From positions 868,001 to 932,000 of the forward strand of contig NZ_FMBM01000002.1 in NCBI RefSeq assembly GCF_900094735.1: 64,000 nucleotides of DNA. The letters run 5' to 3'. The notes under the pieces are model-generated. The model saw only the letters and a program-made list of their open reading frames with translations, made no database searches and was not told where the DNA came from. Shown here piece by piece: positions 8,535 through 17,497 of the stretch; position 1 is the first letter of the stretch; each line of letters starts with the position of its first letter. The stretch is from Saliniramus fredricksonii (GTDB lineage: Bacteria; Pseudomonadota; Alphaproteobacteria; Rhizobiales; Beijerinckiaceae). A program made the translations under genes and the position numbers.

Positions 8535-9014
8535 ATGGACGATCAGCAGCAGAACGAAAACCCGGCGGCAAATGTCAGCGACCCGCTGAAGCTGCTCGCT
8601 CTCGACAGCGACGACCTCGCGGTGATCTCCGCGCATCTGCAGCATGGGCAGCTGCGCGTGTCGGATCTGGCCTATCTGCGAAGCGAGCGACGTTTCGCCT
8701 TGTGCCTCGGGCGCTACGAGTGGGAGCATGCCCCGGAAGCGCCGCGCCGCCGCAGGCTCACCGGCCTGCATTTCGAACGCGTCCTCGCCGCGCAGATGCG
8801 CAATCTTGACCCGCGCATCCGCGAGACGGCGCTGGAACTCATCGCCATCGGCTTCGAGCCGGGCGACGCCCCATCGGGCGCCATCATCCTCTTCTTCGCC
8901 GATGATCGCGCCCTGCGGCTCGAAGTCGAGTGCATCGAGGCGCAGATGCGTGATATGGGCCCCGTCTGGGAGGCGGATCCGCCGCCGCCGATCGAAACTG
9001 AGGAAAACGAGTAA
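8535..9014 (+). CDS. DUF2948 family protein
   Basis: 159 aa, soluble, acidic. It matches the DUF2948 family in pattern (DPLKLLALDSDDLAVISAHLQ at the start, ALELIAIGF and LRLEVECIEAQMRDM near the end). Function is unknown. In alphaproteobacteria this gene habitually sits directly before hisD, as here, where its TAA shares one base with the hisD ATG, indicating translational coupling. The ATG at 8535 begins a low-complexity Asp/Gln/Asn N-terminus; the frame is open well upstream through the murJ leader, so the start rests on family length and the first ATG after the divergent region. Confidence 0.8.
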   Translation: MDDQQQNENPAANVSDPLKLLALDSDDLAVISAHLQHGQLRVSDLAYLRSERRFALCLGRYEWEHAPEAPRRRRLTGLHFERVLAAQMRNLDPRIRETALELIAIGFEPGDAPSGAIILFFADDRALRLEVECIEAQMRDMGPVWEADPPPPIETEENE

Positions 9015-10306
9015 TGCCGTTTCGGCTCGATGCGCGCCAGGAAGATTTCGATGCGGCATTCGCCGCCTTCCTCGGCACCAAGCGTGAAATCTCCGAGGAA
9101 GTCGACGATACCGTCCGTACCATCATTTCGGATGTGGTGGCGCGCGGCGATGCGGCTGTGATCGATTATACGCGCCGCTTCGACCGGCTCGATCTCACCC
9201 CGCAATCCCTGCGGGTCAGCGACGCGGAAATCGACAAGGCGCGCTCGGCCTGCGATGCGCAGACGCTGGAGGCGCTGGAACTGGCGCATCAGCGCATCGT
9301 GCGTTTCCACGAGACCCAAAGACCCGCCGATCAGCGCATGACCGATGATCTCGGCGTCACCATGGGCTGGCGCTGGACGCCGATTGAGGCGGTGGGGCTG
9401 TACGTGCCCGGCGGCACGGCGAGCTATCCCTCCTCCGTCCTGATGAACGCCGCGCCGGCGCGGGTGGCGGGGGTCGAGCGCATCGTCATGGTCTCGCCGA
9501 CGCCGGACGGCGTGATCAATCCGCTCGTCCTCGTCGCGGCGCAGATTGCGGGCGTCGACGAGATCTACCGGATCGGCGGCGCCCAGGCCGTGGCGGCGCT
9601 CGCCTACGGGACGCAGACGATCGCCCCGGTGGCCAAGATCGTCGGGCCGGGCAATGCCTATGTCGCTGCCGCCAAGCGCCGGGTCTTCGGCCAGGTCGGG
9701 ATCGACATGATCGCCGGCCCCTCGGAAGTGCTGATCATGGCCGACGAAACCGCCAATCCGGACTGGGTCGCGATCGACCTCCTCGCCCAGGCCGAGCACG
9801 ACACCGCCGCGCAATCCATCCTCGTCACCGACGATACAGCCCTCGCCGATGCGGTCTGCAATGCGGTGGAGCGCCATCTCGCCACCATGAAGCGGGCGGA
9901 AATCGCGCGGGCGAGCTGGAACGATTACGGCGCGGTGATCCTCGTGCCCGATCTCGCCGGCGCGCTGGCGCTGGTCAACCGGATCGCACCCGAGCATCTC
10001 GAGATCGAGACCCGCGATCCCGAGGCGCTGGTGCCCGGCGTGCGCAATGCCGGTTCGATCTTTCTCGGCGCGCATACGCCGGAGGCGATCGGCGATTATG
10101 TGGGCGGCCCCAACCATGTCCTGCCGACGGCCCGCTCGGCGCGATTCTCCTCCGGCCTCGGCGTGCTCGATTTCATGAAGCGCTCCTCGATCCTGCACTG
10201 CACCCCCGGCGCCCTGCGCGCGCTCGGCCCGGCCGCCATTGCGCTCGGCGAATCGGAGGGGCTGGAAGGGCATGCGCGTTCGGTTGCGGTCAGGCTCAAT
10301 CTGTGA
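9014..10306 (+). CDS. hisD: Histidinol dehydrogenase
   Basis: 430 aa, normal length. It catalyses the last two NAD-dependent oxidations of L-histidinol to L-histidine in the cytoplasm and needs zinc. The diagnostic segment [21 protein letters not shown] followed by [14 protein letters not shown] is present, as are the catalytic Glu-His pair region (AEHDTAAQS) and the C-terminal [15 protein letters not shown]. It begins on the last base of the DUF2948 stop codon and is followed 10 bases later by the UPF0262 gene, so the genes are one operon. No other his gene is in the window. Confidence 0.97.
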   Translation: MPFRLDARQEDFDAAFAAFLGTKREISEEVDDTVRTIISDVVARGDAAVIDYTRRFDRLDLTPQSLRVSDAEIDKARSACDAQTLEALELAHQRIVRFHETQRPADQRMTDDLGVTMGWRWTPIEAVGLYVPGGTASYPSSVLMNAAPARVAGVERIVMVSPTPDGVINPLVLVAAQIAGVDEIYRIGGAQAVAALAYGTQTIAPVAKIVGPGNAYVAAAKRRVFGQVGIDMIAGPSEVLIMADETANPDWVAIDLLAQAEHDTAAQSILVTDDTALADAVCNAVERHLATMKRAEIARASWNDYGAVILVPDLAGALALVNRIAPEHLEIETRDPEALVPGVRNAGSIFLGAHTPEAIGDYVGGPNHVLPTARSARFSSGLGVLDFMKRSSILHCTPGALRALGPAAIALGESEGLEGHARSVAVRLNL

Positions 10307-10316
10307 GGATCATGGC

Positions 10317-10823
10317 ATGAGCGGCGACGGGGGCAGCGAGCAGACGGAGTTCCGCGAGAGCGACCGCCTCGTCGCCCTGACCCTCGACGAGCAATCGATC
10401 GGGCGCGGCAGCCCCGACCAGGAACACGAGCGCGCGGTCGCGATCTACGACATCCTCGAATCGAACCATTTCCGCATTCCCGAAACCGATGCGGGGCCGT
10501 ACTGGCTCAAGCTCGGAATCGTCGAGCGCCGCCTCTCCTTCGAGATCATGACGCAGGACGGCGCGCCGGTGATGACGCATCTGCTTTCGCTGACACCGTT
10601 CAGGCGAATCATCCGCGATTACGGCATCGTCTGCGACAACTACTACAACGCCATCCGCACCGCCTCCGCTGCCCAGATCGAGGCGATCGACATGGGGCGG
10701 CGCGGCCTCCACAACGAGGCGGCAGATCTGCTGGCGCAGCGCCTCGAAGGCAAGGTGAGCGTCGATTTCGATACGGCGCGGCGGATTTTCACGCTGATCT
10801 TCGCCCTGCACTGGAAAGGCTGA
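10317..10823 (+). CDS. UPF0262 family protein
   Basis: 168 aa soluble protein of the UPF0262 family, known as the regular neighbour of hisD in Hyphomicrobiales. Recognisable segments are RAVAIYDILESNHF, LSLTPFRRIIRDYGIVCDNYY and the C-terminal VDFDTARRIFTLIFALHW. No catalytic motif is visible and the function is unknown. ATG 10317 is chosen over an ATG at 10312 that runs straight into a stop; GAGG lies 8 bases upstream. It is followed within 5 bases by the phosphatase gene. Confidence 0.88.
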   Translation: MSGDGGSEQTEFRESDRLVALTLDEQSIGRGSPDQEHERAVAIYDILESNHFRIPETDAGPYWLKLGIVERRLSFEIMTQDGAPVMTHLLSLTPFRRIIRDYGIVCDNYYNAIRTASAAQIEAIDMGRRGLHNEAADLLAQRLEGKVSVDFDTARRIFTLIFALHWKG

Positions 10824-10828
10824 GCGCC

Positions 10829-11305
10829 GTGAGCGCCGCCGACGACAAAACCCGGGTACAATCCGCCAAAGTGCAGTCCGTGCTCTTCGTCTGTGGCTAC
10901 AATGCGATTCGCTCGCCCATGGCGGAGGGTCTGGCGCGGCATTATTTCGGCAAATCCGCCTATATCCAGTCCGCCGGTGTGCGCAAGGGCGAGCCGGACG
11001 GCTTCATGAGCGCGGTGATGGAGGAAATCGGCATCGATGCGAGCCGCCACAAGGCCCGTACCCTCGACGAGCTGGAGGAATGGGAGGGGCTGAATTTTGA
11101 TCTGATCATCACCCTCACGCCGGAAGCCCACCACGCCGCTCTGGAACTCACCCGCACCATTGCGGCGGATGTCGAATACTGGCCGACGCCAGACCCCTCG
11201 CTCGAACAGGGTTCGCGGGAGCAGCGACTCGACGCCTATCGGAACGTCCGCGACGGGCTCTCGCAGCGTATCCGTGACACGCTCAAGGACAGGCTCGGCT
11301 CCTGA
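10829..11305 (+). CDS. Low-molecular-weight phosphotyrosine phosphatase/arsenate reductase-like protein
   Basis: 158 aa. The LMW-PTP active-site loop is present as VCGYNAIRSP, fitting C-x5-R-S, with a general-acid Asp plausibly in the PTPDPSLE segment. The first ~18 residues are an extra polar extension compared with the smallest family members. Members dephosphorylate phosphotyrosine or reduce arsenate; the sequence does not decide which. It is the fourth gene of the DUF2948–hisD–UPF0262 unit, a conserved alphaproteobacterial arrangement. The start is GTG at 10829, 5 bases after the preceding stop. Confidence 0.85.
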   Translation: MSAADDKTRVQSAKVQSVLFVCGYNAIRSPMAEGLARHYFGKSAYIQSAGVRKGEPDGFMSAVMEEIGIDASRHKARTLDELEEWEGLNFDLIITLTPEAHHAALELTRTIAADVEYWPTPDPSLEQGSREQRLDAYRNVRDGLSQRIRDTLKDRLGS

Positions 11306-11427
11306 GCCACCCGTGAGAATGCGCCCATCCCGGCTGCCGCAACGGCGATGCCACGGGCGGGCTATGATCGCCGCCATGATCGGCTATGCTGGTGGCAACG
11401 CTGAAGCAATCAAGGGGAGAACAGCCC

Positions 11428-11991
11428 ATGGACATGTCCGACACGCGCACCATCGCCGCTCCGCGCGAAGTGGTCTGGGCCGCATTGAACGATCCCGAGG
11501 TGCTCAAGGCCTCGATCCCTGGCTGCGAGGAGATCGAGAAGCATTCCGATACCGAGATGGCGGCCAAGGTGACGCTCAAGATCGGCCCGGTGAAGGCCTC
11601 GTTCAAAGGCCAGGTGACGCTCTCCGACATCGATCCGCCGAAAGGTTACACGATCAGCGGCGAGGGCACCGGCGGCGCGGCGGGCCATGCCAAGGGCTCG
11701 GCTGCGGTGCGGCTCGAGGAAGAGGGCGAGAACACGATCCTGCATTACGACGTCAAGGCGCAGGTCGGCGGCAAGATCGCCCAGCTCGGCGGGCGCCTGA
11801 TCGATTCCACCGCCAAGAAACTCGCCGGCCAGTTTTTCGACAATTTCTCCAGCATTGTCGCCCCGCCACCTGAAGGCGAGGAGACGGAGGAAGCCGCCGA
11901 CGGCAACAAGAAAGGCTGGTTCGGCAAGATGTTCGGCAAGAAGGGCGAGAAGGCTGAAAAAGACGTTGCCGAGGACGGTTCGCAGCCGTGA
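11428..11991 (+). CDS. CoxG-like SRPBCC-fold protein
   Basis: 187 aa. Residues about 1–145 form the CoxG/START-like (SRPBCC) domain: TIAAPREVVWAALNDPEVLKASIPGCE, AAKVTLKIGPVKASFKG, and KIAQLGGRLIDSTAKKLAGQFF. The C-terminal ~40 residues are a Lys/Glu/Gly-rich tail (GWFGKMFGKKGEKAEK). CoxG was named from CO dehydrogenase clusters, where it is linked to membrane anchoring, but no cox genes lie here, so this is a stand-alone paralogue of unknown role. GGGGAG 8 bases upstream of ATG 11428 fixes the start. Its TGA overlaps the GTG start of the nitroreductase gene by 3 bases. Confidence 0.8.
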   Translation: MDMSDTRTIAAPREVVWAALNDPEVLKASIPGCEEIEKHSDTEMAAKVTLKIGPVKASFKGQVTLSDIDPPKGYTISGEGTGGAAGHAKGSAAVRLEEEGENTILHYDVKAQVGGKIAQLGGRLIDSTAKKLAGQFFDNFSSIVAPPPEGEETEEAADGNKKGWFGKMFGKKGEKAEKDVAEDGSQP

Positions 11992-12680
11992 GCGCAACGC
12001 ATCTGGATGTGCGCGAGGCGATCGCCGGACGCCGCTCGGTGCGCGCCTTCAGGCCGGACCCGGTGCCGCGTGAGAGGGTCGCGGAAATCCTCGCCATCGC
12101 TTCGCGCGCGCCGTCGGGGACGAACATGCAGCCCTGGCGCGTGCATGTGCTGGCCGGGGCCGCGAAGGAGGCGCTGTCGCGCGCGGTGCGTGCCGCCCAT
12201 GATGCCGGCCCGGCGGGCGGGGCGGAATATCGCTATTATCCGGAGACGTTCTTCGAGCCCTATCTTTCGCGCCGTCGCAAGGTGGGCTGGGACATGTACG
12301 GCCTGATCGGCATCGAAAAGGGCGATCACGCGGCGATGCACGCCCAGCACGGCCGCAATTACGTCTTCTTTGACGCGCCTGTGGGCATGATATTCACCAT
12401 CGACCGGCGCCTCGAAATCGGCTCCTGGCTGGATTACGGGATGTTCCTGCAAAATGTCTCGCTGGCCGCGCGCGGCTTCGGACTGGAAACCTGCCCGCAA
12501 GCGGCCTTCGCGCCGCATCAGGGCGTGGTGCGCGAGGCATTGAACCTGGACGAGAGCGAAGTCGTTGTCTGCGGCATGGCGCTCGGCTACGAGGATCGCG
12601 ATGCGCCGATCAACGCGCTTCAAACGCAGCGCGCGGCTGTTGAGGAGTTTGCCGATTTCTCCGGCTTCGATGGCGCGTAG
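11988..12680 (+). CDS. Nitroreductase family FMN oxidoreductase
   Basis: 230 aa. It is an FMN-dependent NAD(P)H oxidoreductase of the nitroreductase fold: AIAGRRSVRAFRPDPV and ILAIASRAPSGTNMQPWRV at the N-terminus give the FMN phosphate and ring contacts, and SWLDYGMFLQNVSLAARGFGLETC is the central dimer helix. The ending VVCGMALGYEDRDAPINAL is typical. The physiological substrate cannot be read from sequence. It starts with GTG overlapping the stop of the CoxG-like gene and precedes the metallopeptidase gene by 28 bases, so a four-gene unit up to the flavoprotein at 15238 is likely. Confidence 0.9.
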   Translation: MSATHLDVREAIAGRRSVRAFRPDPVPRERVAEILAIASRAPSGTNMQPWRVHVLAGAAKEALSRAVRAAHDAGPAGGAEYRYYPETFFEPYLSRRRKVGWDMYGLIGIEKGDHAAMHAQHGRNYVFFDAPVGMIFTIDRRLEIGSWLDYGMFLQNVSLAARGFGLETCPQAAFAPHQGVVREALNLDESEVVVCGMALGYEDRDAPINALQTQRAAVEEFADFSGFDGA

Positions 12681-12708
12681 CAGCCGGCGCAGCAACGGAT
12701 AGGGTTTC

Positions 12709-13806
12709 ATGAAACTGTTTTCCTGCGGCGTGTGCGGCTCCACCGTGCATTTCGATTCGATCCGTTGCGAGGCCTGCGGCACGGGGCTGGGCCTTGCACC
12801 GGATATCTGTGATATCGCCATGCTTCGTGATGCTTGCGGCATGGCCGAGGATCGCCATGGCGGGCGCTGGCGGCTTTGTGCGCACAACACTCCCGATGCA
12901 GGCTGCAACTGGCTGGTGGCCGAGGCGGATGACGACCCGTGGTGCCTCTCATGCCGGCTGAACCGCGTCATCCCCAATCTCGCCAATCCGGATCATCGCC
13001 GGCTGTGGAAGCGGCTGGAGGCGGAAAAGCGCCGCTTCGTCTATTCGGCTTTGCGATTCAACCTCCCGATCACACCGCAATCGCGTGATCTGCGGGGCCT
13101 CGCCTTCGATTTCCTCGCCGACGGGCCGGGCTTTTCGGAGCGGGTCCTGACCGGCCATGCGGGTGGTGTCATCACCATCAACATCGCCGAGGCCGACCCC
13201 GTCGAACGCGAACGCATGCGCCAGGAGATGGACGAGCCCTACCGCACCATTCTCGGCCATTTCCGCCACGAATCGGGCCATTACTACTGGGACCGGCTGG
13301 TGCGGGACACGGACCTGCTGGAGCCGTATCGCGTCCTGTTCGGCGACGAGCGCGTCGGTTACGGCGCCGCGCTGCAGGCGCATTACGAGAACGGCCCGCC
13401 GGTGGATTGGGGCGAACGCTTCATCAGCACCTACGCGACCTGCCACCCCTGGGAGGACTGGGCCGAGAGCTGGAGTCATTACTTCCACATGGTCGATACG
13501 CTGGAGACCGCCTTCGCCTACGGCATGCGCCTCACGCCGCGCACCGGGCTGACGGGGGCGTTGAGCGTCGATGCCGGCCTCGACCCCTATGAGACGCGCA
13601 ATTTCGATGCGCTGATGGCGCAATGGATGCCGCTGACCCTCGCCCTGAATTCGCTCTCGCGCAGCATGGGCCACGCCCATGCCTATCCCTTCGCGCTGGC
13701 GAGTCCGGTCATCGACAAACTGCGCTTCGTCCACCATGTGATTCACGGCGGCGTGTTTGCGGATGGCCGGTCCAGGCCGAGCCCGGAGATCGCGTCATCC
13801 TTTTGA
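12709..13806 (+). CDS. Zinc-ribbon and putative zinc metallopeptidase
   Basis: 365 aa. The N-terminus holds a zinc ribbon from two CxxC knuckles (CGVC, CEAC), then a second cysteine set (LCAHN, GCNWL, WCLSC). The middle carries FRHESGHYYWD near residue 187, an HExxH-type metal site, with a Glu/Asp-rich follow-up segment (HPWEDWAESWSHYFHM) that could supply the third ligand. This is the putative zinc-binding metallopeptidase family common in proteobacteria; activity is unproven. No signal peptide, so cytoplasmic. ATG 12709 follows a GGATAGGG purine stretch. It lies 16 bases before the flavoprotein reductase. Confidence 0.8.
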   Translation: MKLFSCGVCGSTVHFDSIRCEACGTGLGLAPDICDIAMLRDACGMAEDRHGGRWRLCAHNTPDAGCNWLVAEADDDPWCLSCRLNRVIPNLANPDHRRLWKRLEAEKRRFVYSALRFNLPITPQSRDLRGLAFDFLADGPGFSERVLTGHAGGVITINIAEADPVERERMRQEMDEPYRTILGHFRHESGHYYWDRLVRDTDLLEPYRVLFGDERVGYGAALQAHYENGPPVDWGERFISTYATCHPWEDWAESWSHYFHMVDTLETAFAYGMRLTPRTGLTGALSVDAGLDPYETRNFDALMAQWMPLTLALNSLSRSMGHAHAYPFALASPVIDKLRFVHHVIHGGVFADGRSRPSPEIASSF

Positions 13807-13822
13807 TGAAGGAGCATGAGGC

Positions 13823-15238
13823 ATGAGCGAACGAGCCGAAATCGTCATCATCGGCGCCGGAACCACCGGGCTTTCGGCCCTGCGCGAGGTGCGCCGGCAT
13901 ACCGAGGACGTGCTCCTGATCAATGACGGGCATTGGGGCACGACCTGCGCGGCGGTCGGCTGCATGCCCTCGAAAGCGCTGATCGCGGCGGCGGATGCCT
14001 TTCACGCCCGCAAGGGTCTGTCGGAATTTGGCGTATCCGGCGCGGATGATCTCACGATCGACATCCCCGCCGTGATGCGGCGCGTGCGCCGGCTGCGCGA
14101 TGATTTCGTCAAGGGGCCGCAAAGCGTGCGCGAGACGCTGGGCGAACGCGCCATTTCCGGGCGCGCCCGGCTCGCGGGTCCGCAGGAGGTGATCGTCGGC
14201 GACAGGCGCATCCGCGCCGGCAAGATCATCCTCGCACCCGGCAGCACGCCCATCGTGCCGAAGCCGTGGCGGGCATTCGGGGAGCGCATCCTCACCAGCG
14301 ACACCCTGTTCGAGCAGGCGGATCTGCCGGCCCGCATCGCCGTGGTCGGGCTCGGCGCCATCGGTGTCGAACTGGCCCAGGCCCTGGCGCGGCTCGGGAT
14401 CACGGTGGCGGGTTTCGATGCGCTCGACACCGTGGCGGGAATCAGCGATCCGAAAGTGCGCGACAGCGCGATCACGGCCCTGCAAAAGGATTTCGCCCTG
14501 CATCTCGGGGCGCCGGCGGAGCTTGCGGCGCATGCGGATGCGCTTCGCGTCGGGGGCGCAGGCAGCAGCTTCGAGGCCGATGCAGTGCTCGCAGCGCTCG
14601 GGCGTCGCCCACAGCTCGAGGGGCTGGGGCTCGACACGCTCGGCGTCGATCTCGACGAAAGGGGCCAGCCACCTGTCGATCCCCAAACGATGCAGATCGC
14701 CGATCTGCCGGTCTATCTTGCCGGCGACGCCAATGGCGAGCGCGCGCTCCTCCACGAGGCGGCGGATGAGGGCCATATCGCCGGGCGCCATGCGGTCGCA
14801 ACGCGTGACGAGCGGCTGCGGCGCCGACCGGCCATGGCAATCACCTTCGCGGAGCCGAATATCGGGATGGTGGGTGCGCGCCATGCCGATCTCGACCCGG
14901 ATACGACGCTCATCGGTGAAGTCGATTTCGCCCGGCAGGGGCGCGCCCGCGTGATGGCGGCGAATCACGGTGTCATGCGGCTCTATGCGCGCAAGAGCGA
15001 CGGGCGCTTTCTCGGGGCCGAGTTCTGCGCGCCGGCGGGCGAGCACATGGCGCATCTGCTCGGCCTTGCGGCAACGCACGGGATGCGTGTCTGCGAGATG
15101 CTGGCCATGCCCTTCTACCACCCGGTCCTGGAAGAAGGCCTGCGCACTGCGCTGCGCGACCTCGACCGGCAATTGCCCGACGAGGGGCGCTCCGATCTCG
15201 CGCAATGCCCGGCATTGGGGATCGAGGCGCTCGAATGA
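13823..15238 (+). CDS. Dihydrolipoyl dehydrogenase-like flavoprotein disulfide reductase
   Basis: 471 aa class I pyridine nucleotide-disulfide oxidoreductase. FAD site VIIGAGTTGLSAL, redox-active disulfide in GTTCAAVGCMPSK (C-x4-C), NAD(P) Rossmann motif VVGLGAIGVELAQAL, second FAD segment VYLAGDANG, and a C-terminal dimer domain with AMPFYHPVLEEGLRTAL, where the His-Pro...Glu pair is expected. No lipoyl domain and no 2-oxoacid dehydrogenase subunits are nearby, so the substrate may not be the usual lipoyl complex. GGAG with suitable spacing precedes ATG 13823. It ends the run of + genes that starts near 11.4 kb. Confidence 0.85.
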   Translation: MSERAEIVIIGAGTTGLSALREVRRHTEDVLLINDGHWGTTCAAVGCMPSKALIAAADAFHARKGLSEFGVSGADDLTIDIPAVMRRVRRLRDDFVKGPQSVRETLGERAISGRARLAGPQEVIVGDRRIRAGKIILAPGSTPIVPKPWRAFGERILTSDTLFEQADLPARIAVVGLGAIGVELAQALARLGITVAGFDALDTVAGISDPKVRDSAITALQKDFALHLGAPAELAAHADALRVGGAGSSFEADAVLAALGRRPQLEGLGLDTLGVDLDERGQPPVDPQTMQIADLPVYLAGDANGERALLHEAADEGHIAGRHAVATRDERLRRRPAMAITFAEPNIGMVGARHADLDPDTTLIGEVDFARQGRARVMAANHGVMRLYARKSDGRFLGAEFCAPAGEHMAHLLGLAATHGMRVCEMLAMPFYHPVLEEGLRTALRDLDRQLPDEGRSDLAQCPALGIEALE

Positions 15239-15358
15239 GGCCCGGCGCGGGCCGTTGGGCCCGGGCGGCACGCGCATGCTGACGCATTCTCGCCGTGAAG
15301 TTCCGTCATGGCTGCCCGGATGGTCGTGAAAGACGCGTCGGAGCCTGAAATTTGTTGT

Positions 15359-15391
15359 CGAAAACCCGGCAACTCCCCTGTGCGGGTTTCG
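15359..15391. repeat. Inverted repeat upstream of the AsmA gene
   Basis: CGAAAACCCG (15359–15368) pairs with CGGGTTTCG (15383–15391) with one bulged A and a 14-base loop. It lies in the 290-base gap between the flavoprotein gene and the AsmA gene, which otherwise shows no gene; it may terminate the upstream transcript. Confidence 0.4.
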
Positions 15392-15529
15392 GCTGGTCGG
15401 TGAAGCGCTTGAAACGCAAGGCAGTTACCGTCTAGTCTGCCACGGCATGCGGCCAGCGACTGAATGTGTGTGCGCCACCGTCTCTGATCCGGCGGCGTGC
15501 GCACGATATGGGGTGCAAAGCGCGGTTCC

Positions 15530-17395
15530 ATGAAAAGGTTTTCGGTAAAACGCCTGATCCTGTTACTCGCCATATTGCTGGTTGTCGGCGGTGTGACGCT
15601 CGCGCTCGCGCCGTGGACGGTCTCATCGCGCGCACTGACGGCGGATGTGGCGGAGCAGCTGCGCGAGGAGTTCGGCATCGAGCTTGATGTCGCCGGACGA
15701 ACGGTCATCGCTTTTCTGCCGTTGCCGCGTCTGAAATTCGAGGGTGTCTCCCTGACCGCGCGCGATGGAACACCCCTCGCGCGGGGAGGGGAGTTGCGCG
15801 GACAGCTCGCCGTGCGGCCCCTGCTGTTTGGTCGCATTGTCCTCGACGAAGTCTCGCTGTCGAACAGCCGTGTGGATGTGAGCATCAACGTGTTCGGCGA
15901 TAGTCCCTGGCACCGCCTTGCCGGCGATGTGCGGCGCCGCATTGACAACGGAAGCAGCGCGTTTTCGATTGCGCGTCTCGCGCTCAACAATGTCCAGGTC
16001 TTCTATGACGATGAGCGCGACGGGACACGTCAGGTGCTGCGCAATGTTGCGCTGGCGCTGGAATGGCCGCGTGTGCAGGGCGCCGTCGCTCTCAATGGAA
16101 GCCTGCGCATCCGCGGCGAGACGGTGAACATCGCCCTGTCCGATTTGCGTCCCGCCGCGCTTCTGGCCAACGAACACTCGCCCATCGACCTGCGTTTGAA
16201 CTCACGCTTTGGCCGGCTTGCGGTAACGGGCTCGGTTTCGCCGGGGGTCGATGCGCCGTGGCTGAGTGGACGGGTCTCCTTCGAAACGCCGGCCATGCGC
16301 GATCTGCTTGTCTGGAGCGGGCATGACTTGCCGCTCGGCCCGTTGCTCGGTCCGGTTTCGCTTCAAGGTGAGGTTAGTGGCGTTGGAAGCGTCGTCTCCT
16401 GGCCTTCGCTGCAACTCGGGCTCAATGGTGGCCGTCTCGAAGGCGCTCTTTCGGCGCGTCTCGATGACGGGCGGCTTGCGATCAATGGTACGCTGGCCGC
16501 GAACACGCTGATTCTCGATGATTTTGCTGCGCCATTCCTCGAATCGGCCATGCCCTCCGGGCCATGGCGCTTCAGGCGGTATGATCTTGCGCAGACGAGT
16601 GGTGCCGATCTCGATCTGCGCCTTTCGGCCAGTGAGGCACGGCTGCGCGGCCTGCGCATGAGCGACGTCGCCATGAGCGTTCTGATCAAGGACGAGCGGA
16701 TCGAGTCCGCGCTCAGCCGTGCCACGCTTCATGGCGGTACGGCCAGGGGGCGGTTCGCGCTGACACGTGTCCGGGACGGTGACGGCATCGAATTGCAGGC
16801 GCAGGGTTCCGTCGATGCGATCGATCTCGGCGCGACTTTCCGTGAAAGCGGTGGCGCGACCTGGGTGACCGGGCGGGCCGACGGTGAATTCACCCTGCAG
16901 GCGCGCGGCATTCATGCCTTCGACATGGCCCGCCGCGCGGTCGGCGAGGGGCAGGTGACGATCCATGACGGTCAATTCGTCGGCATATCCCTCGACGATG
17001 CAATACGGCGTTTCGAGAACCAGCCGCTGACTGCCTCTCGCAACCTGCGCAGTGGCATGACCCCGTTCACCGAAGCGCGCGCGGGTATTCTCGTCGAGAG
17101 CGGGCTCGGCAAGGTCGTCGATGCCGGATTCGAGGCACCATCCATTTCCGGGGTGGTGCAGGGTATCTTCTTCATCCCCGACCGGCGCCTCTCCGCCCGC
17201 GCTGCCATTCAGAGCAACGAGGCGGTTGCGGATGGCGACATGGTCTCGGCGCTTTCCTTCGACATCCAGGGCCCGTGGCACGATATCGCCATCCTCCCCG
17301 ACGCCAATGCGCTGATCCAGCGCTCGGGTGCCGCGCGCCTGCTGCTCGGCCCGGCGGTGGAGGCAACGCCGATCGACCAGCTGCCGGCGCAGTGA
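15530..17395 (+). CDS. AsmA family protein
   Basis: 621 aa. A basic N-terminus (MKRFSVKRL) is followed by one transmembrane helix (ILLLAILLVVGGVTLALA), then a long beta-rich periplasmic region. AsmA hallmarks are VDVSI.. after LSNSRV, LDLRLSASEARLRGL and AGILVESGLGKV..FEAPSISGVVQG near the end, where the AsmA_2 domain lies. Family members are inner-membrane-anchored proteins that help move phospholipid or tune the outer membrane. ATG 15530 is preferred because it starts right before the basic-hydrophobic segment; GTG 15497 in frame is possible and neither has a strong RBS. Neighbouring PLD-VTT gene is separated by 102 bases. Confidence 0.85.
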   Translation: MKRFSVKRLILLLAILLVVGGVTLALAPWTVSSRALTADVAEQLREEFGIELDVAGRTVIAFLPLPRLKFEGVSLTARDGTPLARGGELRGQLAVRPLLFGRIVLDEVSLSNSRVDVSINVFGDSPWHRLAGDVRRRIDNGSSAFSIARLALNNVQVFYDDERDGTRQVLRNVALALEWPRVQGAVALNGSLRIRGETVNIALSDLRPAALLANEHSPIDLRLNSRFGRLAVTGSVSPGVDAPWLSGRVSFETPAMRDLLVWSGHDLPLGPLLGPVSLQGEVSGVGSVVSWPSLQLGLNGGRLEGALSARLDDGRLAINGTLAANTLILDDFAAPFLESAMPSGPWRFRRYDLAQTSGADLDLRLSASEARLRGLRMSDVAMSVLIKDERIESALSRATLHGGTARGRFALTRVRDGDGIELQAQGSVDAIDLGATFRESGGATWVTGRADGEFTLQARGIHAFDMARRAVGEGQVTIHDGQFVGISLDDAIRRFENQPLTASRNLRSGMTPFTEARAGILVESGLGKVVDAGFEAPSISGVVQGIFFIPDRRLSARAAIQSNEAVADGDMVSALSFDIQGPWHDIAILPDANALIQRSGAARLLLGPAVEATPIDQLPAQ

Positions 17396-17497
17396 GCGGG
17401 TTCCCCATATCGGTGTCTCACGCTATTCCTGAGACTGGACGCTCCCGTGCTTGCGGCGAATCGTATCGCCAAGCGAAAACGAAAGGCTCCCGACCAT

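Noticed and set aside
15239-15253. GGCCCG/CGGGCC hairpin after the flavoprotein gene as terminator
   Set aside because: Only 6 bp with a 3-base loop and no T run; the GC-rich context makes such stems common.
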